Counted from the first letter of the stretch, positions 7,233 to 15,318 are shown. The stretch is 35,916 nt of DNA from Streptomyces albus subsp. chlorinus (GCF_013302895.1 NZ_VJOK01000001.1:5096034-5131949), one strand, 5' to 3'. The notes: generated from the letters alone by a model not told the origin. A program made the numbers and translations.

Positions 7233-8930
7233 TCAGTTCGCCGTGGTGGCCGCCACTTCGGCCCCGTCGGCGTCCCCGTCCCGGGTGCCGTCCTCGTTCC
7301 GGGCGCCGTTCCCGTCCCGGGCGCTGTCGTGGTCGCCGCTGCCGGGGCCGGCCGGCACCGCGTCGGCCGTGTAGTCCTCGGGGCGGGTCTCATCGACGCC
7401 GTCCGGCGCCTTGAGTGCCCGCAGGACGAGGGTGAGGACCACGGTGACGGCCACGTTGAGGACGAACGCCGTCACGCCGATGTAGCCGGTCTCCCCGATG
7501 CCGGGGATCTCCGCGTTGCTGCCGCCGAAGTGCTTCTGGGCCGGGCCGGCCACGCCGTAGGCGGCGACGGTGCCGTAGACCATGCCGACGGCCCACCCGG
7601 CCAGCAGCGCCCAGCGGTGGAACCAGCGGGTGAACAGGCCGCCGACCAGCGCGGGGAAGGTCTGCAGGATCCAGATGCCGCCCAGCAGCTGGAAGTTGAT
7701 GGCGACGGTCTTGTCCATGCCCAGGACGAAGACGAGGGCGCCGACCTTCACCAGCAGGGACACCAGCTTGGAGACCTTGGTCTCCTGCGCGGGCGTGGCG
7801 TGCGGCTTGAGGAAGTCCTTGTAGATGTTGCGGGTGAACAGGTTCGCGGCGGCGATCGACATGATGGCGGCGGGCACCAGCGCGCCGATGCCGATGGCCG
7901 CGAAGGCGACGCCGGTGAACCAGTCGGGGAACATGTCCTCGAACAGCTGCGGAATGGCAAGCTGGCCGTTGTCCACCGTGATTCCGGCGGCGAGCGCCAT
8001 GAATCCGAGCAGCGCCAGGAATCCCAGCATCAGCGAGTACAGCGGCAGAATCGTGGTGTTGCGCCGGATCACGTTCCGGTCCTTGCCGGAGAGCGTCGCG
8101 GTGATCGAGTGCGGATACATGAACAGCGCGAGTGCCGAGCCGATGGCCAGGGTGCCGTACGCCCACTGCGCCTGGTTTCCGCTGGCGAGTTCGCCGCGCG
8201 GCTTTCCGGTCGCCGGATTCTTCTGCGAGAGCGCGTCGCCCGCCTTGGCGAAGATGTCGTCGAAACCGCCCAGTTTGATGGGGATGTAGATGATGGCGAC
8301 GGCGATGACGAGGTAGATGAGGGCGTCCTTGACGAACGCGATCAGCGCCGGGGCGCGCAGTCCGGACGAATAGGTGTAGGCGGCCAGCACACCGAAGGCG
8401 ATGAGCAGCGGCAGGTCCTTGACGAACCAGTGCGTCGATTCCGATCCGCCGACGCCCATCACGTCCAGCACTGCCTGGATTCCCACCAGTTGGAGGGCGA
8501 TGTAGGGCATCGTCGCCAGGATTCCGGTGACGGCGACGGCGAGCGAGAGGCCCTTGGAGCCGAACCTGCCGCGGACGAAGTCGGAGGTGGTGACGTAGCC
8601 GTGACGGTGCGAGACCGACCACAGGCGCGGCAGGAAGGTGAAGATCAGCGGGTAGACGAGAATCGTGTACGGCACCGCGAAGAATCCCGAGGCGCCGGCC
8701 GCGTAAATGGCCGCCGGAACGGCGACGAACGTGTACGCGGTGTAGAGGTCGCCGCCCAGCAGGAACCAGGTGATCCAGGTGCCGAAGCTGCGTCCGCCCA
8801 GGCCCCATTCGTCGAGGCTGTGCTCGTCGGCGGCCTTGCGCCAGCGGGCGGCGCGGAATCCCATGACGGTGACGAGCAGGAAGAAGAAGACGAAGACGGC
8901 GAGGGCGACGCCGTTGACGCCGCCGTTCAT
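7233..8930 (-). CDS. Sodium:solute symporter (SSS family), monocarboxylate-type
   Basis: 565 residues with about 13 membrane segments. Family signatures include the N-terminal GLGGRSFGTWITWFLLGGD and the central region SGLRAPALIAFVKDALIYLVIA. The last 60 residues are a hydrophilic, Asp/Gly-rich cytoplasmic tail (from about GVDETRPEDYTADAV). Actinobacterial members that follow a DUF3311 gene are the MctC/MctP type, which take up pyruvate, acetate, propionate or related short carboxylates with sodium or protons. The substrate is inferred from that family. The ATG overlaps the stop of the upstream DUF3311 gene by four bases (ATGA, 8930-8927), so the two proteins should be made together. Confidence 0.88.
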   Translation of the reverse strand: MNGGVNGVALAVFVFFFLLVTVMGFRAARWRKAADEHSLDEWGLGGRSFGTWITWFLLGGDLYTAYTFVAVPAAIYAAGASGFFAVPYTILVYPLIFTFLPRLWSVSHRHGYVTTSDFVRGRFGSKGLSLAVAVTGILATMPYIALQLVGIQAVLDVMGVGGSESTHWFVKDLPLLIAFGVLAAYTYSSGLRAPALIAFVKDALIYLVIAVAIIYIPIKLGGFDDIFAKAGDALSQKNPATGKPRGELASGNQAQWAYGTLAIGSALALFMYPHSITATLSGKDRNVIRRNTTILPLYSLMLGFLALLGFMALAAGITVDNGQLAIPQLFEDMFPDWFTGVAFAAIGIGALVPAAIMSIAAANLFTRNIYKDFLKPHATPAQETKVSKLVSLLVKVGALVFVLGMDKTVAINFQLLGGIWILQTFPALVGGLFTRWFHRWALLAGWAVGMVYGTVAAYGVAGPAQKHFGGSNAEIPGIGETGYIGVTAFVLNVAVTVVLTLVLRALKAPDGVDETRPEDYTADAVPAGPGSGDHDSARDGNGARNEDGTRDGDADGAEVAATTAN

Positions 8931-9217
8931 CGCGCCTCACCGCTTCCGGTCGCCTCCGGTTCGGCCGGTGCCCGCCGCGCCCCGGCCTGTTCGCGCCGCA
9001 CGATGCGGTACGCGACCATGGTGAGCGCCGCGGATACCAGCACCCACAGCATCTGGTACCAGTAGAAGAACGGAACGCCGATCAGCCGGGGCTCGATACG
9101 GGCGTAGGAATCCACCCACAGAATGCCGACGAACGGTGCGAAAAGGCACAGGCCGGCCACGATGCGCGCGGGGGTGACGGCCGGGTGTCCTTTCCCGGTC
9201 GGGGGTGGTGCGGACAT
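8927..9217 (-). CDS. DUF3311 small membrane protein, symporter partner
   Basis: 96 residues from the ATG at 9217; the frame is open upstream, but that stretch runs through promoter-like palindromes. Two membrane segments are visible: IVAGLCLFAPFVGILWV and YQMLWVLVSAALTMVAYRIV. The tail is charged. This is the DUF3311 pattern, a small protein almost always encoded just before an SSS monocarboxylate symporter, probably as an accessory subunit. The stop overlaps the symporter start by four bases. Confidence 0.85.
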   Translation of the reverse strand: MSAPPPTGKGHPAVTPARIVAGLCLFAPFVGILWVDSYARIEPRLIGVPFFYWYQMLWVLVSAALTMVAYRIVRREQAGARRAPAEPEATGSGEAR

Positions 9218-9243
9218 GCTGCGGGCTCCGTCCTCGCTCAGGC

Positions 9244-9262
9244 TTCGTGCAATGTGCACGAA
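9244..9262 (-). promoter_or_regulatory. Perfect palindrome in the DUF3311-symporter leader
   Basis: TTCGTGCA-ATG-TGCACGAA is a perfect 8-bp inverted repeat, 27-45 bases upstream of the DUF3311 start. On the minus strand a TAAGTT -10-like hexamer lies just before it, with GTGACG 18 bases further up. It looks like an operator at or just after the transcription start. I do not recognise the cognate regulator. Confidence 0.6.
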
Positions 9263-9296
9263 ACTTAAGCGAGGTATTTGATCTCCGTCACCACCC

Positions 9297-9311
9297 GTCC
9301 GTATACCGGAC
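9297..9311 (-). promoter_or_regulatory. Second inverted repeat upstream of the symporter operon
   Basis: GTCCG-TATAC-CGGAC is a perfect 5-bp inverted repeat, upstream of the -35-like GTGACG on the minus strand. Its position would suit an activator or a second operator half. Five-bp arms may arise by chance. Confidence 0.35.
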
Positions 9312-9340
9312 ACCCGTTCGCGGACGGGACGCACCCGGGC

Positions 9341-9541
9341 TCAGCAGCAGCGGAACCCCTCCCGGGGGTCGCACTCGCGGGCGTCGGTCCGCCACCGCTC
9401 GAACTCCCGGCGGCCGGGTACCGGCGCGTCCGGCCCCTGGTGCTGCCGCAGATGGGCCACGTACCGCTCGTAGGCGCTCTCGTCGGTCAGTTCGCGCACG
9501 TACCAGCGCACCCACCGGGCGCCCCGCAGCAGGGCGTTCAC
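9341..9541 (-). CDS. YbdD/YjiX-family small protein, CstA partner
   Basis: 66 residues from a GTG at 9541 that overlaps the cstA stop by four bases (GTGA). The sequence starts MNALLRGARWVRWYV, has the conserved YERYVAHLRQHQGP (compare YDNYVEHMRVNHP in E. coli YbdD) and ends GFRCC, matching the ARCC end of E. coli YbdD. Members of this family are encoded right after cstA/btsT genes and are thought to be needed for transport by them. Probably cytoplasmic or membrane-associated. Confidence 0.88.
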   Translation of the reverse strand: MNALLRGARWVRWYVRELTDESAYERYVAHLRQHQGPDAPVPGRREFERWRTDARECDPREGFRCC

Positions 9542-11739
9542 CGCGCGCCTCCGTCCGGTCCGCGCCCGCCGGAGCCGCCCCCGCCCGGCCCCGCGGCGAG
9601 AGCGGCGGCCTTCTCCGCCTTCTCCTCCCGGGTGGCGAACAGGCCGGCGGGCTCCACCAAACGCGACTCGACGTACGGCGCCTCGTGCAGCGTCGCGCTC
9701 GACGGGTCCCGCACGGCCTTCACGCAGGTGCGGGCGGCGTCCACCAGGACGATGACGACCAGGAGCGCGAACAGCGCCGAGAGGACGCCGTCCACGGTCG
9801 AGTTGGTGACGACGGTGTGCATGTCGTCCATCGACTTGGCGGGCGGCAGGACCTTGCCCTGGTCGATGGCCTCCTGGTAGTTGGAGCGCTGCTGGAAGAA
9901 GCCGACCTTCGGGTCGCTGGAGAAGACCTTCTGCCAGCTCGCCGTCAGCGTGACCACCGCGTCCCACACCAGCGGCACGCCTGTCACCCAGGCCCACTTC
10001 AACCGCCCGGACTTGACCAGCAGGGTCGTGCAGACCGCCAGCGCGACGGCGGCCAGCAGCTGGTTGGCGATGCCGAAGAGCGGGAAGAGCTGGTTGATGC
10101 CGCCCAGCGGCTCGTGCACGCCGACCCACAGGAAGTAGCCCCACAGCCCGACGATCACGGCGCTGCACAGCAGCAGCCCCGGCCACCAGCTCACCCGGCG
10201 GAACGGCTTGTGGAGGTTGCCCAGCATGTCCTGGAGCATGAACCGGCCCACGCGGGTGCCGGCGTCCAGCGCCGTCAGGATGAACAGCGCCTCGAACATG
10301 ATGGCGAAGTGGTACCAGAACGCCTTCATCCCGGCGCCGCCGATGACCTCGGAGAAGATGGTCGAGACACCGATGGCCAGCGTGGGCGCCCCGCCGGTAC
10401 GGGAGAGCAGCGAGTGCTCCTCCACGGCCTTGGCGGCGGCGGCCAGTTGCTCGGGGCTGATGGTGTAACCGAGGTGGCGTACCGCTTCGGAGGCGGCCTG
10501 CACGTTGTCCCCGATGACACCGGCGGGCGCGTTCATCGCGAAGTAGAGCCCCGGGTCGATGATGCAGGCGGCGACCATGGCCATGACCGCCACGAACGAC
10601 TCCATCAGCATGGAGCCGTACCCGATCATGCGGACCTGCGTCTCCTTCTGGATCATCTTCGGGGTGGTGCCCGAGGAGATCAGCGCGTGGAAGCCGGAGA
10701 GCGCGCCGCAGGCGATGGTGATGAACGCGAACGGGAAGAGCGACCCCGCGAAGACGGGGCCGTCGCCCACCCCCGCGAAGTCGGTGACGCCCTCCATCCT
10801 CATCGTCGGCAGGGTCACCACGACACCGACGGCCAGCAGCCCGATGGTGCCGATCTTCATGAACGTCGACAGGTAGTCGCGCGGTGCCAGCAGCATCCAC
10901 ACCGGGAGGATGGAGGCGACGAAGCTGTAGACCAGGATCCAGACGACCAGCGTGGAGGGCTCCAGCGTGAAGGCGCCGGCCCACGAGGACTCGGCGACCC
11001 AGCGGCCCGCCACCAGTGCGAGCAGCAGCAGCGCGATGCCGATCAGCGAGACCTCGGTGACCCGGCCGGGGCGCAGCACCCGCAGGTAGAAGCCCATGAA
11101 CAGCGCGATCGGGATGGTCATGCCGATCGAGAAGGTGCCCCAGGGCGACTCGGCCAGCGCGTTGACGACGACCAGCGCCAGCACCGCGAGCAGGATGATC
11201 ATGATGGCGAGGACGGCGAGCAGCGCGGCGGCCCCGCCGACCGGGCCGATCTCCTCACGCGCCATCTGCCCCAGCGACTTGCCGTCCCGCCGCATGGAGA
11301 AGAACAGCGTCACCATGTCCTGCACGGCGCCCGCCAGGATGACGCCGACGATGATCCAGATCGTGCCCGGCAGATACCCCATCTGCGCCGCCAGCACCGG
11401 GCCCACCAGCGGACCCGCGCCCGCGATCGCGGCGAAGTGGTGGCCCAGCAGCACGCGCCGGTCGGTGGGGTGGAAGTCGATGCCGTTGTCGAGCCGCTCG
11501 GCGGGCGTGGCCCGGCTCTTGTCGACGCGGAGTACCCGGGTGGCGATGAACCGCGCGTAGAAGCGGTACCCGATCGCGTACGAGCCGAGCGCGGCGGCCA
11601 CCATCCACGCGGCGGAGACCTCCTCGCCGCGGGCCAGCGCGAGCATCGCCCACCCGGCCGCGCCGATCAGCGCGACGGCGGTCCACAGGACGACGGGCCG
11701 CCAACCCGGGCGCCCGGCTTGCTGTGCAGTGCTGCGCAC
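9538..11739 (-). CDS. cstA: CstA-family carbon-starvation transporter
   Basis: 733 residues with many membrane segments. Hallmarks of the CstA/BtsT family include the N-terminal PTDRRVLLGHHFAAIAGAGPLVGPVLAAQMGYLPG region, ATPAERLDNGIDF, and ISSGTTPKMIQKE. Family members import pyruvate or peptides with protons or sodium when carbon is scarce. I chose the GTG at 11739 because a GAGGAGG ribosome-binding site lies seven bases upstream; the 15-residue longer reading frame from 11784 would start inside a leader hairpin. The ybdD-like gene follows with a four-base overlap. The substrate here is inferred, pyruvate being most likely. Confidence 0.92.
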   Translation of the reverse strand: MRSTAQQAGRPGWRPVVLWTAVALIGAAGWAMLALARGEEVSAAWMVAAALGSYAIGYRFYARFIATRVLRVDKSRATPAERLDNGIDFHPTDRRVLLGHHFAAIAGAGPLVGPVLAAQMGYLPGTIWIIVGVILAGAVQDMVTLFFSMRRDGKSLGQMAREEIGPVGGAAALLAVLAIMIILLAVLALVVVNALAESPWGTFSIGMTIPIALFMGFYLRVLRPGRVTEVSLIGIALLLLALVAGRWVAESSWAGAFTLEPSTLVVWILVYSFVASILPVWMLLAPRDYLSTFMKIGTIGLLAVGVVVTLPTMRMEGVTDFAGVGDGPVFAGSLFPFAFITIACGALSGFHALISSGTTPKMIQKETQVRMIGYGSMLMESFVAVMAMVAACIIDPGLYFAMNAPAGVIGDNVQAASEAVRHLGYTISPEQLAAAAKAVEEHSLLSRTGGAPTLAIGVSTIFSEVIGGAGMKAFWYHFAIMFEALFILTALDAGTRVGRFMLQDMLGNLHKPFRRVSWWPGLLLCSAVIVGLWGYFLWVGVHEPLGGINQLFPLFGIANQLLAAVALAVCTTLLVKSGRLKWAWVTGVPLVWDAVVTLTASWQKVFSSDPKVGFFQQRSNYQEAIDQGKVLPPAKSMDDMHTVVTNSTVDGVLSALFALLVVIVLVDAARTCVKAVRDPSSATLHEAPYVESRLVEPAGLFATREEKAEKAAALAAGPGGGGSGGRGPDGGAR

Positions 11740-11760
11740 GCGCGTTCCTCCTCGACCCCA

Positions 11761-11781
11761 CCCGCCGCTCGAGACGGCGGG
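11761..11781 (-). promoter_or_regulatory. Hairpin in the cstA leader next to the ribosome-binding site
   Basis: CCCGCCG (11761-11767) pairs with CGGCGGG (11775-11781) across a 7-base loop that itself contains TCGA. It ends about seven bases before the cstA GAGGAGG site, so it could affect translation initiation or mRNA stability. No known element recognised. Confidence 0.35.
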
Positions 11782-11865
11782 CACCCCACAACGGCAGGCC
11801 GACCGTAGAACAGCACGGTGATCCGCGCCATACCCCGGGACGGGTGAGAAGGGGCGGGCCGTGCT

Positions 11866-12660
11866 TCAGCCGGTGGGGCGCTGGAGGTTGGCGACGAACT
11901 TGTAGCGGTCCCCCCGGTAGACCGAGCGCACCCACTCCACCGGCTCCCCGTCGGTGTCCCGCGAGTGCCGGGAGAGCATCAGCATCGGCAGTCCGACGTC
12001 GGTGCCCAGCAGTCCGGCCTCGCGCGGGGTGGCCAGCGAGGTCTCGATGGTCTCCTCGGCCTGCGCGAGGTGGACGCCGTACACCTCGGCGAGCGCGGTG
12101 TAGAGGGAGGAGTACTTGACCAGGCTGCGGCGCAGCGCGGGGAAGCGCTTCTGGGACAGGTGCGTGGTCTCGATGGCCATCGGCTCGCCGCTGGCCAGCC
12201 GCAGCCGTTCGATGCGCAGGACGCGTCCGCCCGCGGGGATGTCCAGCAGGGCGGCGAGGCGGTCGTCGGCGGTGACGTAGCCGATGTCCAGCAGCTGCGA
12301 GGTGGGCTCCAGGCCCTGGGCGCGCATGTCCTCGGTATAGGAGGTCAGTTGCAGCGCCTGGGAGACCTTGGGCTTGGCGACGAAGGTGCCCTTGCCCTGG
12401 ATGCGCTCCAGCCGCCCCTCGACGACCAGTTCCTGGAGGGCCTGCCGCACGGTGGTCCGGGAGGTGTCGAACTCGCTGGCCAGGGTGCGCTCGGGGGGTA
12501 CGGGGGTGCCGGGCGGCAGCGTCTCGGTCATCTCCAGCAAGTGCCGCTTGAGCCGGTAGTACTTGGGCACGCGCGCGGTGCGGGCCGCCGATCCGTTGCC
12601 GCCTGCGGTCTCGCCGTCCGCGGCGGCCGGCGCGATGGCGCCGCCCCCGTCCGTGCCCAT
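11866..12660 (-). CDS. dasR: DasR, GntR/HutC-family regulator of aminosugar use and development
   Basis: 264 residues. Residues 33-97 form a GntR winged helix (KYYRLKRHLLEM, then VPPERTLASEFDTSRTTVRQALQELVVEGRLERIQGKGTFVA). Residues 100-260 form a UTRA effector domain (SYTEDMRAQGLEPTSQLLDIG; IETTHLSQKRFPALRRSLVKYSSLYTALAEVYGVHLAQAEETIET). The match to S. coelicolor DasR, as I recall it, is very close apart from the variable first 25 residues. DasR represses chitin and N-acetylglucosamine genes by binding dre sites and is released by glucosamine-6-phosphate and related phosphates; it also links nutrient state to development and antibiotics. The ATG at 12660 has a GGAGAGGCGGG ribosome-binding site; the longer frame to 12735 is not needed. 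Divergent from dasA. Confidence 0.95.
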   Translation of the reverse strand: MGTDGGGAIAPAAADGETAGGNGSAARTARVPKYYRLKRHLLEMTETLPPGTPVPPERTLASEFDTSRTTVRQALQELVVEGRLERIQGKGTFVAKPKVSQALQLTSYTEDMRAQGLEPTSQLLDIGYVTADDRLAALLDIPAGGRVLRIERLRLASGEPMAIETTHLSQKRFPALRRSLVKYSSLYTALAEVYGVHLAQAEETIETSLATPREAGLLGTDVGLPMLMLSRHSRDTDGEPVEWVRSVYRGDRYKFVANLQRPTG

Positions 12661-12771
12661 GGCCCGCCTCTCCGACTCTCCTCGTGCTGCCGTCACCGGC
12701 TTCCTCCGTGTTGATAGCGGCTCACATCGTGGCACGGCCCCGGTCCAAGCGGACGCCCCAGCTCAGATGTC

Positions 12772-12787
12772 GTTCCGATAACGGAAC
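12772..12787. promoter_or_regulatory. Palindrome GTTCCG-ATAA-CGGAAC between dasR and dasA
   Basis: A perfect 6-bp inverted repeat around ATAA, 112-127 bases upstream of the dasR start and distinct from the dre sequence. It may be an operator of dasR or for a second regulator of the region. No consensus recognised. Confidence 0.45.
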
Positions 12788-12820
12788 CGACCGCGAGCTT
12801 TATACACCGTTGACACCCCT

Positions 12821-12860
12821 AAAGGTCTAGGCCAAGCTCTGCGCATTGGTCTAAACCAAC
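12821..12860 (+). promoter_or_regulatory. Two DasR operators (dre) upstream of dasA
   Basis: The sites are AAAGGTCTAGGCCAAG (12821-12836) and ATTGGTCTAAACCAAC (12845-12860), 24 bp centre to centre. Both keep the GGTCTA/CC core of the dre consensus A[CG]TGGTCTAGACCA[CG]T, with 11 and 12 of 16 positions matching. DasR repression of dasA through dre sites is established in S. coelicolor. Confidence 0.85.
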
Positions 12861-12932
12861 TGTCCGAATGGGTCCGGGATGTGCGGTCCGGAGGCGCTGT
12901 GCGGAGCGTTCCAGTGTGCAGGGGAGAGTGCA

Positions 12933-14228
12933 GTGAGACGTCTGAGTAGCCGTAAGAGCCGTCAGAGGGGCCTCATAGCCGCGGCCGGGGTCGCCGTCTT
13001 GATGGTGAACGTCGCGGCCTGCGGGTCCGACGGCGACAAGAAGAGCGGTCCGGACAGCTTCAAGGGGCAGACGCTCACCCTGTGGGCGATGGACGGCTCC
13101 ACGCCCAAGGGCTGGACGAAGGACGTGAAGGCCGCCTTCGAGAAGAAGACCGGGGCCAAGCTCAAGCTCGAGGTCCAGCAGTGGAACGGGATCCAGCAGA
13201 AGATCACCACCGCGCTCTCGGAGTCCGACCCGCCGGACGTCATCGAGATCGGCAACACCCAGACCCCCGCCTACGCCCGCACCGGCGGACTCGCCGACCT
13301 CGGTGACCTGAAGAAGGGGCTCGGCAAGGACTGGACGCCCTCCCTCAACAAGTCGGCGGTCTACGGCGGAAAGCAGTACGCCGCCCCGTGGTTCGCCGTC
13401 AACCGTACGGTCGTCTACAACAAGAAGATCTGGGCCGAGGCCGGCCTCAAGGGCACGCCCAGAACCCGCGACGAGTTCTTCGACGCGCTGGAGAAGATCG
13501 ACAAGAAGACCGACGCCGAGCCGCTCTACATGCCCGGCCAGAACTGGTACTTCTTCGACGGCCTGCTGATCGGCAAGAACGCCGACCTGGTCAAGAAGAA
13601 GGGCGGCAAGTGGGTCTCCAACCTCTCCGACCCCAAGGTCGGCGAGGCCATGGAGGTCTACAAGAAGTACGCCTCCTACTCCAAGGCGCCCAAGGACAAG
13701 GACGAGGCCACCCCGCAGCAGGCCGAGGTGTTCGCCAAGGGGAAGACCGGCGCGTTCATCGGGCTCAGCTGGGAGGGCGCCACCGCCATCGAGGCCAACA
13801 AGAAGATCGCGAAGGACATCGGCTACTTCACCATCCCGGGTGAGACCGCCGGCAAGCCCGAGGGCGTCTTCCTCGGCGGCTCCAACCTGGCCGTCGCCGC
13901 CGGCAGCGAGAAGCAGGAGCTGGCCAAGGAGTTCCTGAAGATCGCCCTCTCGGACAAGTTCGAGGGCGCGCTCGCCAAGGAAGGCGGCGTCATCCCCAAC
14001 AAGCAGGCGCTGCAGAGCAATCTGAAGGGCAACCCCGCGGCGGAGGCCGCCGCGCCGGCCGTCGAGGGCGGCGGGCTCACCCCGCTGATCCCCGAGTGGG
14101 GCGCGGTGGAGAACCCGCCGAACCCGATCAAGACGTACATGACGTCCGTGCTGAAGGGGAAGTCCCACGCGGCCGCGGCCAAGGCCGTGGAGGGCGAGAT
14201 GAACAAGCGGCTGTCCCAGAAGCAGTAA
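12933..14228 (+). CDS. dasA: DasA, ABC-transporter substrate-binding lipoprotein for chitobiose/GlcNAc oligomers
   Basis: 431 residues. A positively charged N-terminus (MRRLSSRKSRQRG), a hydrophobic stretch and a lipobox ending V-A-A-C at Cys30 mark it as a lipoprotein. The rest is a family-1 (maltose-binding-like) solute-binding protein: LTLWAMDGSTPKGWTKDVKAAFEKKTG at the start, PPDVIEIGNTQTPAYA, and YAAPWFAVNRTVVYNKKIWAEAGL. The GTG at 12933 has a GGGGAGA site; the longer frame from 12879 would hide the signal peptide. In S. coelicolor DasA binds N,N'-diacetylchitobiose, and DasABC is energised by the shared ATPase MsiK, encoded elsewhere. It is separated from dasB by a strong hairpin. Confidence 0.94.
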   Translation: MRRLSSRKSRQRGLIAAAGVAVLMVNVAACGSDGDKKSGPDSFKGQTLTLWAMDGSTPKGWTKDVKAAFEKKTGAKLKLEVQQWNGIQQKITTALSESDPPDVIEIGNTQTPAYARTGGLADLGDLKKGLGKDWTPSLNKSAVYGGKQYAAPWFAVNRTVVYNKKIWAEAGLKGTPRTRDEFFDALEKIDKKTDAEPLYMPGQNWYFFDGLLIGKNADLVKKKGGKWVSNLSDPKVGEAMEVYKKYASYSKAPKDKDEATPQQAEVFAKGKTGAFIGLSWEGATAIEANKKIAKDIGYFTIPGETAGKPEGVFLGGSNLAVAAGSEKQELAKEFLKIALSDKFEGALAKEGGVIPNKQALQSNLKGNPAAEAAAPAVEGGGLTPLIPEWGAVENPPNPIKTYMTSVLKGKSHAAAAKAVEGEMNKRLSQKQ

Positions 14229-14249
14229 CCCCTGTCCCAGGGGTGGGGG

Positions 14250-14280
14250 GCGGGGGCGGTGAGGTGGTCACCGCCCCCGC
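14250..14280 (+). terminator. 13-bp perfect hairpin between dasA and dasB
   Basis: GCGGGGGCGGTGA (14250-14262) pairs perfectly with TCACCGCCCCCGC (14268-14280) over a 5-base loop, 21 bases after the dasA stop and 24 before dasB. In binding-protein-dependent operons such hairpins stop most transcripts or protect the upstream mRNA, giving much more binding protein than permease. Confidence 0.75.
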
Positions 14281-14304
14281 ACCCGCTCCGTTCTTGGAGT
14301 ACCG

Positions 14305-15318
14305 ATGTCTGTACAGACCAGTGAGGCGCCGCCCCGCGGCAAGGTGCCTCCCCGGCCGGCGGGGACCGGCCCGTCACCGTCCGGCCGGGGAGGCGTCAAG
14401 GGCAAGGGCGGACTGCCGTATCTCCTGCTGCTGCCCGCCCTCGGGCTGACCGTCGTCTTCCTCGGCTGGCCGTTGGTCACCAACGGCATGCTCTCGTTCC
14501 AGAATCTCAACATGACGCAGCTGATCCAGCACGTCACCGAGTGGAACGGGGTGAGCAACTACACCGACACGCTCACCAGCGACACGTTCTGGCGGGTCAC
14601 TCTGCGGTCGGTGATCTTCACGGCGGTCAACGTGGTCGCCATCATGGTCGCCGGCACCCTCATCGGGCTGCTGCTGGCGCGGCTGGGTTCCAGGATGCGG
14701 CTGCTGCTGTCGGTGGGGCTGGTGCTCGCGTGGGCGATGCCCCCCATCGCGGGGACCACCGTCTACCAGTGGCTGTTCGCGCAGCGGTTCGGGGTCGTCA
14801 ACTGGGTTCTGGCCAAGGCGGGCTTCGCGTCGATGGCGGACCACAACTGGACGAGCACCCAGCTGTCCACCTTCTTCGTCATCTCGCTGCTGATCGTCTG
14901 GATGTCGGTGCCGTTCGTGGCGATCAACCTCTACGCGGCCACCACCACGATCCCCAAGGAGCTGTACGAGGCCGCCGCACTGGACGGCGCGGGCTCCTGG
15001 CAGGGCTTCCGGCACGTCACGTTCCCGTTCCTCAAGCCGTTCCTGACGGTCGCGACGTTCCTCGAAGTCATCTGGATCTTCAAGGCGTTCCCGCAGGTGT
15101 TCGCCATCAACGAGGGCGGCCCCGACCGGCTGACCGAGACGCTGCCCGTCTACGCCTTCGTGGAGGGCGTCGGCAACCAGCACTACGGCACCGGCGCCGC
15201 GATCTCACTCCTGACCATCCTCATCCTGCTGGCACTGATGTCGTACTACCTGCGCCTGGCGCTGCGGCAGGAGGACGACGACGAGACGGAAACGAGCGAG
15301 GGGGGCACGGCCCGATGA
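14305..15318 (+). CDS. dasB: DasB, ABC-transporter permease
   Basis: 337 residues with a disordered Pro/Gly-rich N-terminus and about six membrane segments, beginning with YLLLLPALGLTVVFLGWPLV. The EAA loop that contacts the ATPase is YEAAALDGAGSWQGFRHVTFPFLKP, near residue 220. It belongs to the MalF-like permeases of carbohydrate family-1 transporters and should form a heterodimer with DasC. The stop overlaps the dasC start by four bases (ATGA, 15315-15318). Confidence 0.93.
   Translation: MSVQTSEAPPRGKVPPRPAGTGPSPSGRGGVKGKGGLPYLLLLPALGLTVVFLGWPLVTNGMLSFQNLNMTQLIQHVTEWNGVSNYTDTLTSDTFWRVTLRSVIFTAVNVVAIMVAGTLIGLLLARLGSRMRLLLSVGLVLAWAMPPIAGTTVYQWLFAQRFGVVNWVLAKAGFASMADHNWTSTQLSTFFVISLLIVWMSVPFVAINLYAATTTIPKELYEAAALDGAGSWQGFRHVTFPFLKPFLTVATFLEVIWIFKAFPQVFAINEGGPDRLTETLPVYAFVEGVGNQHYGTGAAISLLTILILLALMSYYLRLALRQEDDDETETSEGGTAR

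Larger units (their letters stand above)
12661..12932. other. dasR-dasA divergent control region
   Basis: 272 bases between the two starts. It holds two DasR operators near dasA and a separate perfect palindrome nearer dasR. A TTGACA hexamer (12810-12815) could be a dasA -35 box, but I found no convincing -10 at the right distance. Confidence 0.7.

Noticed and set aside
7215..9065. A 616-residue plus-strand open frame across the symporter
   Set aside because: Antisense shadow of a well-supported membrane protein.
9205..11808. An 867-residue plus-strand open frame across cstA
   Set aside because: Antisense to a clear CstA reading frame. The predicted product is a His/Asp/Gln/Arg-rich composition with no domain.
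12819..14168. A 449-residue minus-strand frame over dasA
   Set aside because: Leu/Gly-rich shadow of dasA with no motif; dasA has a lipobox, ribosome-binding site and operators.
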